Source of the DNA: Vitreoscilla massiliensis
GTDB taxonomy: Bacteria; Pseudomonadota; Gammaproteobacteria; Burkholderiales; Neisseriaceae
Direction of reading: 5' to 3'
Length of the DNA: 64,000 nucleotides
NCBI RefSeq assembly: GCF_001457815.1
Contig: NZ_LN898221.1
Span: forward strand, 701,053-765,052
Of the stretch, positions 9,575 to 18,938 are shown piece after piece. The translations under genes and the position numbers were made by a program. The first letter of the stretch is position 1. The number at the start of each line of letters is the position of its first letter. Below the pieces are notes generated by a model, which was not told where the DNA came from, did no database searches, and saw nothing but the letters and a program-made list of their open reading frames with translations.

Positions 9575-10469
9575 GTTTGATGATCTTTTGTAAGAGTTGG
9601 TCTACAGAAACATTGCTTTGTAAGGAATGCAAGCGGTGGTTCGCCACCGATGGGAACACGGCCTGTATGTCTTCGGGTATGACAAATTGGCGCTGTTGCA
9701 AAAATGCCCAAGCTTTGGCGGCGGCGATGATGGCCAAACCAGAACGCGGACTCAAACCCAAGACAAACATGCCCGGTTTGCGCGTTTCCTGTACCAAACG
9801 GTACACATAATCGGCCACCGCTTCATTCGCTTGCACTTGTTGCACTTGTTGTTGCAAGGTTTGCAAATCGGCACTGTTCAATGCGGCCTGTAACTTAGGC
9901 AATAGCTGCCGCCGGTCGCCATGGGCATAAAGGAATTTTTCGGCTTGTGCCACCGGATAACCGAGTGACAAACGCATCATAAAACGGTCGAGTTGGCTTT
10001 CAGGCAAGGGAAATGTGCCCAATTGTTCGGTCGGATTTTGGGTGGCGATGACCATAAAAGGTTTGGGCAAGGTGTAAGTGGTGCCATCTACCGACACTTG
10101 CCCTTCTTCCATTGCCTCTAATAAGGCCGATTGGACTTTCGGCGAGGCACGGTTGATTTCATCGGCGAGCAAGAATTGGTTGAATACCGGACCTTGGTGA
10201 AAGGTAAAGCGCGCTTCTTGTGGGTGAAACACATTCACCCCCAATAAATCCGAAGGCAACATGTCATTGGTAAACTGCACACGCTGATAGGTCAAGCCCA
10301 AGACGGCGGCCAAACCTGTTGCCAAAGTGGTCTTTCCCACCCCTGGCACATCTTCCAGCAATAAATGGCCTTTGGCCAACACACAGGTTAAAACCAGGTC
10401 CAAGACCTGATTCTTCCCCAAAATCAATCCATTCAGTTGTTTTTGCACCAGTTGCAACGCTGTACTCAT
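9558..10469 (-). CDS. MoxR-family AAA+ ATPase
   Basis: A 303-aa MoxR-type chaperone ATPase. Walker A is DVPGVGKTTLA, Walker B is LLADEINRA, sensor 1 is IATQNPTEQ, and the helix-2 insert region and sensor 2 (GLSPRSG) are present. MoxR ATPases remodel or load partner proteins that carry vWA/DUF58 domains, here the next two genes. I prefer the ATG at 10469 (MSTALQ...) because AGGGAAT precedes it. An in-frame ATG seven codons upstream at 10490 is possible. A weak promoter, TTGTGA-18 nt-CATAAT, can be read on the minus strand between 10491 and 10560. Confidence 0.93.
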   Translation of the reverse strand: MSTALQLVQKQLNGLILGKNQVLDLVLTCVLAKGHLLLEDVPGVGKTTLATGLAAVLGLTYQRVQFTNDMLPSDLLGVNVFHPQEARFTFHQGPVFNQFLLADEINRASPKVQSALLEAMEEGQVSVDGTTYTLPKPFMVIATQNPTEQLGTFPLPESQLDRFMMRLSLGYPVAQAEKFLYAHGDRRQLLPKLQAALNSADLQTLQQQVQQVQANEAVADYVYRLVQETRKPGMFVLGLSPRSGLAIIAAAKAWAFLQQRQFVIPEDIQAVFPSVANHRLHSLQSNVSVDQLLQKIIKHVVVA

Positions 10470-10562
10470 ATTCCCTAGCCTACTGATCATCAGTCATCGT
10501 TCAAATTATGACGTGAATATAACATCAATCACAATGAGACAGCGCAAACTTGTGTGAAAACT

Positions 10563-11201
10563 TTAATTTTTAAGCATGGGAGACTGTCGCATCAAGCGCA
10601 ACATGTGGGTTAACATCGGTTCGGGTGACACCACTTTGCTGACGTCTTTCTTTTCTTCCACCTCGCCCAAATACGCCACCATGATGCCCACCAGTAAAGA
10701 ACACAATAATTTGGTGGTCAAAATCACATCGGTTTGCGCCGGCAAAGCCGTGCTGGCAACCGCTTCGGCGACGATGTTTTGTGTGACTTGTATCCACGTG
10801 TGGCGGTATTGCTTCAATAAATCCACCACTTGCGCATTGCTTTGGGTTTGCTCACATTTCAAATGCATCACCGTACAGAATTTGCGAAAGCGTTCTTCGG
10901 TTTCTAAGCGGTGCAACACATGGATGTAATGCTGTTCCAACCCCAACCAAAAATCATCGGCCTGTAAACCGACCAAACGCCCTTGCAAAGCCTCGATACT
11001 GGGCATGGTCTCTTGAAACAAAGCGTCCAAAATATCGACTTTGTTGTTAAAGTGCCAATACAAAGCGCCGCGTGTCACGCCCGCTTCGCGTGCAATCTGC
11101 TCCAAAGTCGCCCGTGCCACACCCTCGCGATAGAACACTTCGCAAGCCGCGTCTATTAATTGTAATTTGGTTTTTTCAGCATCTTGTTTGCAACGTTTCA
11201 T
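10563..11201 (-). CDS. mtrR: TetR/AcrR-family repressor, MtrR-like, of the adjacent efflux operon
   Basis: A 212-aa TetR-family regulator. Residues 9-58 form the DNA-binding domain (LIDAACEVFYREGVARATL, then EIAREAGVTRGALYWHF), which reads very like MtrR/AcrR/TtgR. The remainder is the helical ligand-binding domain. It is divergent from the efflux operon and should repress it, with release by hydrophobic drugs. I chose the ATG at 11201 (MKRCKQDAEKT) because it aligns with the start of MtrR and AcrR. An in-frame ATG at 11258 preceded by AGGTG would add 19 residues that the family lacks. The palindrome at 11319-11340 is the likely operator. Confidence 0.88.
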   Translation of the reverse strand: MKRCKQDAEKTKLQLIDAACEVFYREGVARATLEQIAREAGVTRGALYWHFNNKVDILDALFQETMPSIEALQGRLVGLQADDFWLGLEQHYIHVLHRLETEERFRKFCTVMHLKCEQTQSNAQVVDLLKQYRHTWIQVTQNIVAEAVASTALPAQTDVILTTKLLCSLLVGIMVAYLGEVEEKKDVSKVVSPEPMLTHMLRLMRQSPMLKN

Positions 11202-11310
11202 GGGTATACTTTTAATATCGACCTGTAAAAATGGGAATTTTTGCACTAAAATCATCACCTATTGCCAATTTGCTTACACAGTATTACAAACGTCAAGGTG
11301 GATTTTTCAA

Positions 11311-11341
11311 TTGACTAAACATACATCATTGTATGTATAAT
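11311..11341 (+). promoter_or_regulatory. Promoter and TetR operator of the mtrCDE operon
   Basis: TTGACT (11311-11316) and TATAAT (11336-11341) form a promoter with a 19-bp spacer. Lying over it is the inverted repeat ATACAT (11321-11326) / ATGTAT (11333-11338), the core of CATACATCATTGTATGTA. This resembles the AcrR/TtgR-type operator half-sites TACATACA and TGTATGTA. A further half-site, TACATACA, lies near 11416. Repression by occluding the -10/-35 region is inferred from the positions. Confidence 0.7.
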
Positions 11342-11446
11342 CGCAAGTTGATTTGTGGCAGCATCATATTATCTACACAAAACTCAGTTTTTCATTTATT
11401 GTTTTGCACTGGCATTACATACATTTAATAATTAGGGATACATAAC

Positions 11447-12718
11447 ATGTCATCAGCACATATCCACCCTGACAACAGCCTAACCAAACGCCGCTTCAAA
11501 ACCAGCTTGCTTGCTTTAATCATCGCCACCTCTTTGGCGGCATGTGGCGGTGGCAATGACAAAGCTGCAGCTGCAGGCAAAGCCCCTCCCCCTCCTACTG
11601 TGTCGGTATTGACCGTACAATCGTCTGATGTGGAAATCACCAATGAATTACCAGGCCGCTTAGAAGCCAGCCGCGAAGCCGAAGTGCGCGCCCGTGCTGC
11701 CGGTATTGTGTTGAAACGTTTGTTCACTGAAGGCAGCTATGTCAAAGCCGGTCAACCTTTGTTCCAAATTGATAACGCGCCTTACCTTGCCAATTTAGAA
11801 ACCGCCAAAGCCTCTTTGGCCACAGCTGAAGCCAATCTGGCCAAAGCCAATGCCGATGTTGCCCGCTACGCACCATTGGTAGCTGAAGGCGCCATCAGCA
11901 AACAAGAATACGATGCGGCCATCGCGCAACAGCGTTTGGGTCGCGCCCAAGTGCAATCGGCCAAAGCCGCCATCAAAACCGCACAAATCAATGTCGGCTA
12001 CGCTTATGTCACGGCACCGATTTCAGGCCACATTGGCAAGGCTTTGGTTACTGAAGGTGCACTGGTAGGTCAAGGCGACGTGACCAAATTGGCGGTGATA
12101 CAACAAACCTCTTCTTTGTATGTGAATTTGACCCAAGCCACTGGCGAAATCATGAAATTGCGCCAAGCCATGGCAAACGGCAACATCACTTTGGTCGATG
12201 GTCAGCCCGAAGTCACCATCGTGATGGAAGATGGCTCTGAATACGAACATAAAGGCCGTTTGTTGTTTACCGACGTGACCGTGGATGAAACCACAGGCCA
12301 AATGTCTTTGCGTGCCGAAGTGCCGAACCCTGACAATTTGTTGTTGCCCGGCATGTATGTGCGCGTGAAAGTGCCGCAAGCACAAATCGCCAATGCCACT
12401 TTGGTACCGCAACAAGCGGTGACCCGCAGCAATCAAGGTGATGTGGTATTGATTGCCAATGCAGACGGCTCTTACGCGCCACGTCCGGTGAAAATTGCCC
12501 GTTCACAAGGCAATTACTGGGTGGTAACCGAAGGTTTGAAACAAGGTGACAAAGTCATCGTCGACGGTATGGCAGTGGTGGGCATGACCCAAGCCAAAAA
12601 AGTCCAAACCAAACCGTGGGAAGACCCTAACAAAGCCAAAGCGGCACCCGCAGCAGCGAGCAACCAAGCTGCTTCAGCCCCTGCAGCCAAAGCAGCAAGC
12701 CAACCCGCTGCTAAATAA
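11447..12718 (+). CDS. mtrC: RND efflux periplasmic adaptor (MtrC/AcrA-like lipoprotein)
   Basis: This 423-aa membrane-fusion protein links the RND pump to the outer-membrane channel. The N-terminus has a basic region, a hydrophobic stretch (LLALIIATSL) and a lipobox ending LAAC, so it is a lipoprotein anchored in the inner membrane. Two lipoyl half-motifs (near 65-100 and 190-215, GYAYVTAPISGHIG) flank a long alpha-hairpin, then the beta-barrel and membrane-proximal domains follow. The tail is low-complexity Ala/Pro/Lys. It is the first gene of a three-gene operon and ends 11 bp before the pump gene. Confidence 0.95.
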   Translation: MSSAHIHPDNSLTKRRFKTSLLALIIATSLAACGGGNDKAAAAGKAPPPPTVSVLTVQSSDVEITNELPGRLEASREAEVRARAAGIVLKRLFTEGSYVKAGQPLFQIDNAPYLANLETAKASLATAEANLAKANADVARYAPLVAEGAISKQEYDAAIAQQRLGRAQVQSAKAAIKTAQINVGYAYVTAPISGHIGKALVTEGALVGQGDVTKLAVIQQTSSLYVNLTQATGEIMKLRQAMANGNITLVDGQPEVTIVMEDGSEYEHKGRLLFTDVTVDETTGQMSLRAEVPNPDNLLLPGMYVRVKVPQAQIANATLVPQQAVTRSNQGDVVLIANADGSYAPRPVKIARSQGNYWVVTEGLKQGDKVIVDGMAVVGMTQAKKVQTKPWEDPNKAKAAPAAASNQAASAPAAKAASQPAAK

Positions 12719-12729
12719 AGGACGGTAAT

Positions 12730-15700
12730 ATGTCTCGATTTTTTATTGACCGTCCCATTTTTGCGTGGGTGGTCTCTATCTTTATCATCCTTGCAGGTAT
12801 CATCTCAATTCGCAGTTTGCCGATTGAGCAATACCCGCAAGTGACACCGCCAACGATACAATTAAGTGTCGCTTACGCAGGTGCCGATGCCCAAACCTTA
12901 CAAGACTCAGTATTGTCGATTATTGAACGGCAAATGAATGGCTTGGAAGGCATGGACTACATGGAGTCGTCTGCGCTGGCCAACGGCACAGGCTCTTTGA
13001 CCATTACCTTTAAACCGGGTGTGGACGAAGACATTGCCCAAGTCGATGTGCAAAACCGCTTATCGCAAGCCGAATCGCGTTTGCCTGAAGCGGTGAAACA
13101 AGTCGGCGTAACGGTACGCAAATCCACTTCTAACTTCTTGATGTTTGTGATGTTGTACGACGAGAGTGGCAAAAACTCTGTCAACGACATGATTGATTAC
13201 GCCACTCGCAACATTCAGCCTGAACTGCAACGTATCGAAAGTGTGGGTAACGTGCAAATGTTCGGTGCCGAAAAAGCGATGCGTGTGTGGATAGACCCAG
13301 CCAAACTGCAAGGTTTGAATCTGTCTGCAGGTGAAGTGACAGCGGCCATCCAAGCGCAAAATGCGCAAGTGGCCCCGGGTGCTTTGGGTGATTTGCCTGC
13401 CAATACCGGACAATCCATCAGTGCCACCATCACGGTTACAGGCCAGTTAAAAACCGCGGAAGAGTTTGAAAACATCGTCTTGCGCGCCAACAGCGATGGC
13501 TCAACTGTGCGCTTGAGAGATGTTGCCAAAGTCGAGATGGGTGCACAAGACTACCAAACTTCAGCTCGATTAGATGGCAAACCAGCTGCGGGTATGGGTA
13601 TCCAACTGACCTCTACCGGTAACGCGATGCAAGCTGCGGAAGACATTAAGGCGAAGATGAATGAATTGGCCCCGTTCCTTCCTAAAGGGGTGAAATGGAT
13701 TGCGCCATACGACAGTTCTAAATTCGTTGGTATCTCCATTGAAAAAGTGGTGCACACCTTGATTGAAGCGATGGTGTTGGTCTTCATCGTGATGTTCATC
13801 TTCTTGCAAAACATACGCTATACCTTGATTCCGACCATCGTGGTGCCGATTGCCTTGTTGGGTGCATTTGCCATCATGGAAGCCTCGGGCATGTCCATCA
13901 ACGTGTTGAGCATGTTTGCGATGGTTTTGGTGATTGGTATTGTCGTCGACGATGCGATTGTGGTGGTGGAAAACGTCGAGCGGATTATGGCGGAAGAACA
14001 TTTACCGCCGCTGGAAGCCACCAAAAAAGCCATGAGCCAGATTCAAGGCGCGGTTGTGGGTATTACCGTGGTATTGGTATCGGTGTTCATTCCTATGGCC
14101 TTCTTTACCGGTACGACCGGTAATATTTACCGCCAATTCTCGTTGGTAATGGCGGTATCCATCGTGTTCTCGGCGTTCTTAGCACTGTCTTTGACACCTG
14201 CTTTGTGCGCGACCTTGTTAAAACCCGTCGACAAAGACCACCATGTGAAAAAGGGGTTCTTTGGCAAATTCTTTAACTGGTTTAACCGTGTGTTTGATAT
14301 CAATGCCAAACGCTATGAGGGCTTCGTGGGCAAATTATTGCGCCGCAGTGGCCGCATCATGGTGATTTACTTGGGTTTGATTGTCGTTGCCTTCTTTGTG
14401 ATGGTGCGCATTCCAACCGGCTTCTTACCAAGTGAAGACCAAGGCTTTGTATTGGGTATTATTCAATTGCCACCGGGTGCAACCATTGAACGTACTTTGG
14501 GCACCATGCAGACGTATGAAGGCGTGGTTGGCGGTATGCCAGAAGTAGAACATGTGGTGACTGTAGCCGGCTTCAGTTTCGCCGGCCAAGGTCAAAACAT
14601 GGGCATGAGTTTTGTGACCTTAAAAGACTGGGCCGAACGCACAGGCAAAGGCCAAGACGCCACTGCCATTGCCGGTAAAATCACCGGTGCGATGATGCAA
14701 CAAATCAAAGACGGTGTGGTATTTGCGACCACTTTGCCTGCGATTCCAGCACTGGGTACAGGTAACGGCTTCAGTTTCCGTTTGCAAGACCGTGGTTCTA
14801 ATGGCCATTTGGCCTTGGTTCAAGCCCGCGACAAATTGTTGATGGCTGCACGTCAAAGCCCGATATTGAACCCGCAAACCGTGCGTGCTGAAGGTGTGGA
14901 AGATGCACCGCAATTGCGCATAGACATAGACCGCGATGCGGCCAATGCCCAAGGTGTGAGTTTTGCTTCCATCAACTCAGCCTTGTCTACTTCGGTGGGT
15001 TCTAGCTACGTCAATGACTTCCCTAACAACGGCCGTATGCAACGGGTGGTGGTGCAATCTGCACCGCAATCGCGCATGCAAGCTGAAGACATCTTGTCCA
15101 TCAGTGTGACCAATAACCAAGGTGTGGCCATTCCATTGTCAACATTTGCCACTGCCAACTGGGTCACTGGCCCGATGCAAGTAGTGCAATACAATGGCTA
15201 TCCAGCGATGAAAATCACTGGTGAAGCCGCCGCAGGCTATTCTACCGGTGATGCCATGGCAGAAATGGAACGTTTGTCGTCTACCGACAATCTGGGCCAA
15301 GGCTTTGCTTATGAGTGGACGGGTGTTTCCAAAGAAGAAAAAGCGGCCGGTAACCAAGCTGCGATTCTGTATGCCTTCTCTATCTTAGCGATTTTCTTGT
15401 GTTTGGCCGCTTTGTACGAGAGCTGGAGCATTCCATTGGCGGTGATTTTGATCGTGCCTTTGGGTTTATTGGGTGCGGTATTGGGGGTATGGGGTCGTGG
15501 CATTACCAATGGTTTGGTGCCCGGCAGCATTTACTCGTTCAATAACGACGTGTATTTCCAAGTGGCTTTGATTACGGTGATTGGTTTGTCGGCGAAAAAC
15601 GCGATTTTGATTATCGAGTTTGCCAAAGACTTGCAAGCCCAAGGCAAAAGTGCGGCACAAGCTGCGTTGGCCGCCGCCCACTTGCGTTTCCGCCCTATTT

Positions 15701-16074
15701 TGATGACTTCATTTGCGTTCATCTTGGGCGTGGTGCCACTGTACTTCGCTTCAGGTGCCAGCTCAGCCAGCCAACGTGCCATTGGTACGGGTGTGTTCTG
15801 GGGCATGGTCATCGGTACCTTCTTGGCCGTCTTGTTCGTCCCCGTGTTCTACTTGATGGTGCGTAAATTGTTCAAACAATCTGTGCGTCAAACCGAACGC
15901 GACTCGGCTCATGCCACCGCTGCAGGGGTAACGCAAGAAATGAGCGACCATTATGTGGCCAAAGTGGAAGCCTCATTGAGCGAAGAAGACCGTGAAGCGC
16001 TGAAACAGGAAATCAAAACAGAATTGTGGGCCGAATACCGCGCCAAGAAAGAAAAAGAGGACAAGCATGACTGA
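12730..16074 (+). CDS. mtrD: RND multidrug efflux transporter (MtrD/AcrB-like, HAE1 family)
   Basis: A 1114-aa inner-membrane proton-driven pump that exports hydrophobic drugs and detergents. The start MSRFFIDRPIFAWVVSI is the canonical HAE1 N-terminus. The proton-relay pair is in TM4 (IGIVVDDAIVVVEN) and the TM10 Lys is in GLSAKNAILIIEFAK. The product is 50-80 residues longer than AcrB/MtrD because of a charged, helical C-terminal extension after the last membrane helix (from about residue 1050, ending KEKEDKHD). That extension is unusual and of unknown function. A good ribosome site (AAAGGACGG) precedes the ATG. The gene overlaps the next by 8 bp. Confidence 0.97.
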   Translation: MSRFFIDRPIFAWVVSIFIILAGIISIRSLPIEQYPQVTPPTIQLSVAYAGADAQTLQDSVLSIIERQMNGLEGMDYMESSALANGTGSLTITFKPGVDEDIAQVDVQNRLSQAESRLPEAVKQVGVTVRKSTSNFLMFVMLYDESGKNSVNDMIDYATRNIQPELQRIESVGNVQMFGAEKAMRVWIDPAKLQGLNLSAGEVTAAIQAQNAQVAPGALGDLPANTGQSISATITVTGQLKTAEEFENIVLRANSDGSTVRLRDVAKVEMGAQDYQTSARLDGKPAAGMGIQLTSTGNAMQAAEDIKAKMNELAPFLPKGVKWIAPYDSSKFVGISIEKVVHTLIEAMVLVFIVMFIFLQNIRYTLIPTIVVPIALLGAFAIMEASGMSINVLSMFAMVLVIGIVVDDAIVVVENVERIMAEEHLPPLEATKKAMSQIQGAVVGITVVLVSVFIPMAFFTGTTGNIYRQFSLVMAVSIVFSAFLALSLTPALCATLLKPVDKDHHVKKGFFGKFFNWFNRVFDINAKRYEGFVGKLLRRSGRIMVIYLGLIVVAFFVMVRIPTGFLPSEDQGFVLGIIQLPPGATIERTLGTMQTYEGVVGGMPEVEHVVTVAGFSFAGQGQNMGMSFVTLKDWAERTGKGQDATAIAGKITGAMMQQIKDGVVFATTLPAIPALGTGNGFSFRLQDRGSNGHLALVQARDKLLMAARQSPILNPQTVRAEGVEDAPQLRIDIDRDAANAQGVSFASINSALSTSVGSSYVNDFPNNGRMQRVVVQSAPQSRMQAEDILSISVTNNQGVAIPLSTFATANWVTGPMQVVQYNGYPAMKITGEAAAGYSTGDAMAEMERLSSTDNLGQGFAYEWTGVSKEEKAAGNQAAILYAFSILAIFLCLAALYESWSIPLAVILIVPLGLLGAVLGVWGRGITNGLVPGSIYSFNNDVYFQVALITVIGLSAKNAILIIEFAKDLQAQGKSAAQAALAAAHLRFRPILMTSFAFILGVVPLYFASGASSASQRAIGTGVFWGMVIGTFLAVLFVPVFYLMVRKLFKQSVRQTERDSAHATAAGVTQEMSDHYVAKVEASLSEEDREALKQEIKTELWAEYRAKKEKEDKHD

Positions 16075-17533
16075 TGGTAAATCTACCATGGTCGCCAAAT
16101 TGTCTGGTTTGACAATCACCATTGCCGCCGCAATGGTGTTGTCGGCCTGTAACTTGGCACCGAAATACCAACAACCCCAAGTCTTTACCGACAGCAACGA
16201 TTTCAAATACGCCACCCAAGGCAACAGCGACATCAAGGCGTATGAGCTCGGTTGGCAAGAGTATTTTGCCGACCCGCAATTGAAACAACTCATCGGTTTG
16301 GCCTTGGAAAACAACCGCGATTTGCGCGTGGCGGCTTTGAATGTGGAAGCGGTTGAGAAACAATACCGCATCCAACGCTCTGACCTGTTCCCTGGCTTAA
16401 ACGCCAGTGGCAGCATGAACAAATCCCGTACTGCTGCTGATTTTCGTGGGCAAAATTCTGCCGCTGTCAGCAAGCAATACAGCGTGGGATTGGGCGTGAC
16501 CTCGTATGAGTTGGACTTGTGGGGCAAAATTCGCAATTTGAGCGATGCGGCCTTGAACGATTACTTCGCCACCCGCGAAGCACGGGACGCGGCACAAATT
16601 TCATTGGTGGCCTCGGTGGCCAAGGCTTATTACGCCGAACGCTTTGCCGAAGAAGCGATGAAAGTTTCGCAAAACGTGTTGAACTCGCGCGAAAAAAGCT
16701 ATCGCTTGGCCGATTTGAAATACAAGCACGGCGTGTCGTCTAAGATTGATTTGCGCACCGCCGAAACCTTGGTTGAATCTGCCAAAGCCGATTACCAATC
16801 ACAATTGCGTGCGCGCGAACAAGCCCGCAATGCCTTGGTGACTTTAATCGGTGGCAATTATCCAAGCGACATCGCCGCACGGGCAAGTTTGGACCAACAA
16901 TTTGCCTATGCTGGCCTGCCATCTGGCTTGCCTTCGGAAATGCTGTTATACCGTCCTGACATCCGTCAAGCCGAGTACAACTTAAAAGCCGCCAACGCCA
17001 ATATCGGCGCTGCGCGTGCCGCATTCTTCCCTAGCATCAGCTTAACCGGCACCATCGGTTCCGGCAGTGTGCAATTGGACAATTTGTTTACCGGCCCGAA
17101 CCGCACTTGGTCATTCATGCCGCAAATCAGCATCCCGATTTTCAATTGGGGCGCCAACAAAGCCGGCTTGGATTTGACGCGTGTGCGCAAGGAAATCTCG
17201 GTGGTGCAATACGAACAAGCAGTACAGGACGCTTTCCAAGACGTGTCTGACGTATTGGTTGCCAATGCCACCTTAAAAAACCAATATGCGTCGCAACGCA
17301 AGAGTACCGCGGCCGAAGTCGATCGCAATCGCTTGATGCAAATGCGCTTTAACCAAGGCATTGCCGACTCTTTGACCATGTTGGATTCGCAACGCCAAAG
17401 CTATGCGGCGCAGCTGACCTTGCTGGCGGTACAACAAGAATGGTTAAACAACCGTGTCGACTTGTACAAAGTATTGGGCGGTGGCCTCAAAGCCTATCGT
17501 GATGGCCAAGTTCAAAGCGGCGCTGCCGAATAA
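16067..17533 (+). CDS. mtrE: Outer-membrane efflux channel lipoprotein (MtrE/OprM/NodT family)
   Basis: This 488-aa trimeric channel opens the pump to the outside. A signal sequence with lipobox LSAC is followed by NLAPKYQQP, the typical start of mature OprM/MtrE. Two outer-membrane-efflux repeats give the two halves of the barrel and tunnel. Conserved blocks include SYELDLWGKIRNLSDAA, RPDIRQAEYNLKAANA and IGAARAAFFPSISLTG. The ATG overlaps the end of the pump gene (ATGACTGA). A strong bidirectional terminator follows at 17558. Confidence 0.96.
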   Translation: MTDGKSTMVAKLSGLTITIAAAMVLSACNLAPKYQQPQVFTDSNDFKYATQGNSDIKAYELGWQEYFADPQLKQLIGLALENNRDLRVAALNVEAVEKQYRIQRSDLFPGLNASGSMNKSRTAADFRGQNSAAVSKQYSVGLGVTSYELDLWGKIRNLSDAALNDYFATREARDAAQISLVASVAKAYYAERFAEEAMKVSQNVLNSREKSYRLADLKYKHGVSSKIDLRTAETLVESAKADYQSQLRAREQARNALVTLIGGNYPSDIAARASLDQQFAYAGLPSGLPSEMLLYRPDIRQAEYNLKAANANIGAARAAFFPSISLTGTIGSGSVQLDNLFTGPNRTWSFMPQISIPIFNWGANKAGLDLTRVRKEISVVQYEQAVQDAFQDVSDVLVANATLKNQYASQRKSTAAEVDRNRLMQMRFNQGIADSLTMLDSQRQSYAAQLTLLAVQQEWLNNRVDLYKVLGGGLKAYRDGQVQSGAAE

Positions 17534-17557
17534 GACTGCCTCACCATCCTAGCCATT

Positions 17558-17585
17558 AAAAAAGCCACCTCACGGTGGCTTTTTC
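17558..17585. terminator. Bidirectional terminator between mtrE and the DAHP-synthase-like gene
   Basis: The stem AAAGCCACC/GGTGGCTTT with loop TCAC is flanked by A-runs on the left and T-runs on the right, so it can end transcription from both converging genes. Confidence 0.85.
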
Positions 17586-17587
17586 TG

Positions 17588-18451
17588 TTAATCGTTGCGC
17601 AAAATAATGCGCGCTCCCGCGACCTCAGCCAACTGGCTTAATTGTTCTTGACTGAGCAAGCCATTGCCCAAACGCGTCACATTCGCCAACACCGGCAAAT
17701 GGCTGTGTTTCACTGCTTCAGCAATGGCCTCCACATCCAAACGGTAGGGATGGCGGTGGTTGATGCTCAAAGTACCCGCTTCACCCAACACAATTTGGTG
17801 ATTGCCATACATGGCCACACGCTCTGCTGCCACCAACCATTGCTCCAACGTATGGTGTTTGTCCTTGCACACCACCACCGGCAAATTCAAGCGGCCAATT
17901 TCTTGCTGCATGCTGCGGCTTTCCAACCACTCGCCGCCCAAATACACGATGTCCGCACCGGCAAACAATACCCCATCCAATTGGCGCAAATCACGCACCC
18001 GCACCATCACTGGCTTGTTCTGTTGGTGATTGCCACTCACTTCTGCGGGCAACAAGCGCAATTGCTGCTCCTCGCTTTGCACACCGGCTTGATACGGATT
18101 GCTTGGCACATAAAAAGGGTCTAAATACGCAATCGCCGAGTTTACAGGCCGCTTGATGTATATGGACAACAAATCCTGCCCCAAAGCCACACCTCGACTC
18201 ACATACACACTGTTTTGTGGCTGTGCTTCGCGGCTGATGATGCGCCAATCGTGCACAATGCGCACCGCCCGCTCCACTTGTGGCAATTGCTCCAACACCG
18301 CCACATTCAATACCCGTTCATCCCCAACTGCTCCAATGATGACCCGTTCAGCCCCTACCGACACATGTTCATGCAAACCTGCTGCTCGTATGTGTTCAAT
18401 CACCGCCTTAATGGCCTGCTCCTCAGCATGTGGCTGCATTACAATTATCAT
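17588..18451 (-). CDS. DAHP-synthase-like protein (AroF type with N-terminal regulatory domain), catalytic motifs missing
   Basis: A 287-aa protein. Residues 1-65 (MIIVMQPHAEEQAIKAV..., GAERVIIGAVGD) match the ferredoxin-like regulatory domain at the front of Thermotoga-type DAHP synthases, which make the first shikimate-pathway intermediate. The rest follows the barrel of that enzyme, for example VYLGGEW for the IGARN strand, and LEQWLVAAERVAMYGNHQIVLGE for the corresponding helix and strand. The key motifs are absent: there is no AGPCS, no KPRTSP loop and no DPSH metal site (LANVTRLGN stands where DPSHATG is expected). It is also about 50 residues short. It is therefore probably a pseudoenzyme or has another activity. 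The open frame is intact and not frameshifted. Confidence 0.7.
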   Translation of the reverse strand: MIIVMQPHAEEQAIKAVIEHIRAAGLHEHVSVGAERVIIGAVGDERVLNVAVLEQLPQVERAVRIVHDWRIISREAQPQNSVYVSRGVALGQDLLSIYIKRPVNSAIAYLDPFYVPSNPYQAGVQSEEQQLRLLPAEVSGNHQQNKPVMVRVRDLRQLDGVLFAGADIVYLGGEWLESRSMQQEIGRLNLPVVVCKDKHHTLEQWLVAAERVAMYGNHQIVLGEAGTLSINHRHPYRLDVEAIAEAVKHSHLPVLANVTRLGNGLLSQEQLSQLAEVAGARIILRND

Positions 18452-18587
18452 GTCATCTTCTCTGTTAACTTTTTAGCAAGCAAATTGTGCCATCATGCCG
18501 CCGTGTATGCAGCAGTTTTTATGCAAAACTTGCACATTCACCCAAATAGGTTTACATTTGCCGCCTGCTCACACAACAAATCAGCAC

Positions 18588-18661
18588 GCGGGTGTAGTTC
18601 AATGGTAGAACGGCAGCTTCCCAAGCTGCATACGGGGGTTCGATTCCCCTCACCCGCTCCA
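18588..18661 (+). tRNA. tRNA-Gly (anticodon CCC)
   Basis: The acceptor stem is GCGGGTG/CACCCGC, the T arm carries GTTCGATTC, and the anticodon stem GCAGC/GCTGC closes the loop TTCCCAA, so the anticodon is CCC. CCA is encoded at 18659-18661. Its 3' 24 bases are the left attachment site of the adjoining integrative element, and the gene remains intact. Confidence 0.95.
18638..18661 (+). repeat. attL: 3' end of tRNA-Gly
   Basis: The 24-bp segment from GTTCGATTCC to CACCCGCTCCA recurs at 33377-33400 with two mismatches. It marks the left boundary of the integrated element. Confidence 0.88.
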
Positions 18662-18774
18662 AACACTCAATTCAGCAAGTTTCAGCAAAACCCAAAACCC
18701 TTTATTTACCTAGCTTTAAATCCAAATGAGTACTACTAAGCAAAGCTGAATATCCTAGACAACAACTTAATAAT

Positions 18775-18938
18775 AGGGTAACAATTAGGGTAACAAAATC
18801 ACTGTTACCCCAAAATGCTCAAAATTGGGGTAACAAGTTTTTAGATTGCTTTATTACCCTTGCTCTTATTGGATATTTGCCATGCCACTACAAGACAGCC
18901 AATGCAAAAATGCTGTTACCCCAGCCAAAGGGGTAACA
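18775..18938. promoter_or_regulatory. Left integrase arm-type sites, GGGTAACA repeats
   Basis: The octamer GGGTAACA occurs at 18776-18783, 18788-18795, 18828-18835 and 18931-18938. It occurs inverted (TGTTACCC) at 18803-18810 and 18914-18921. Two further copies lie inside attR (33305-33312 and 33317-33324). Clustering at both ends of the element and around the start of int is what arm-type binding sites of a tyrosine integrase look like. Binding is inferred. Confidence 0.65.
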
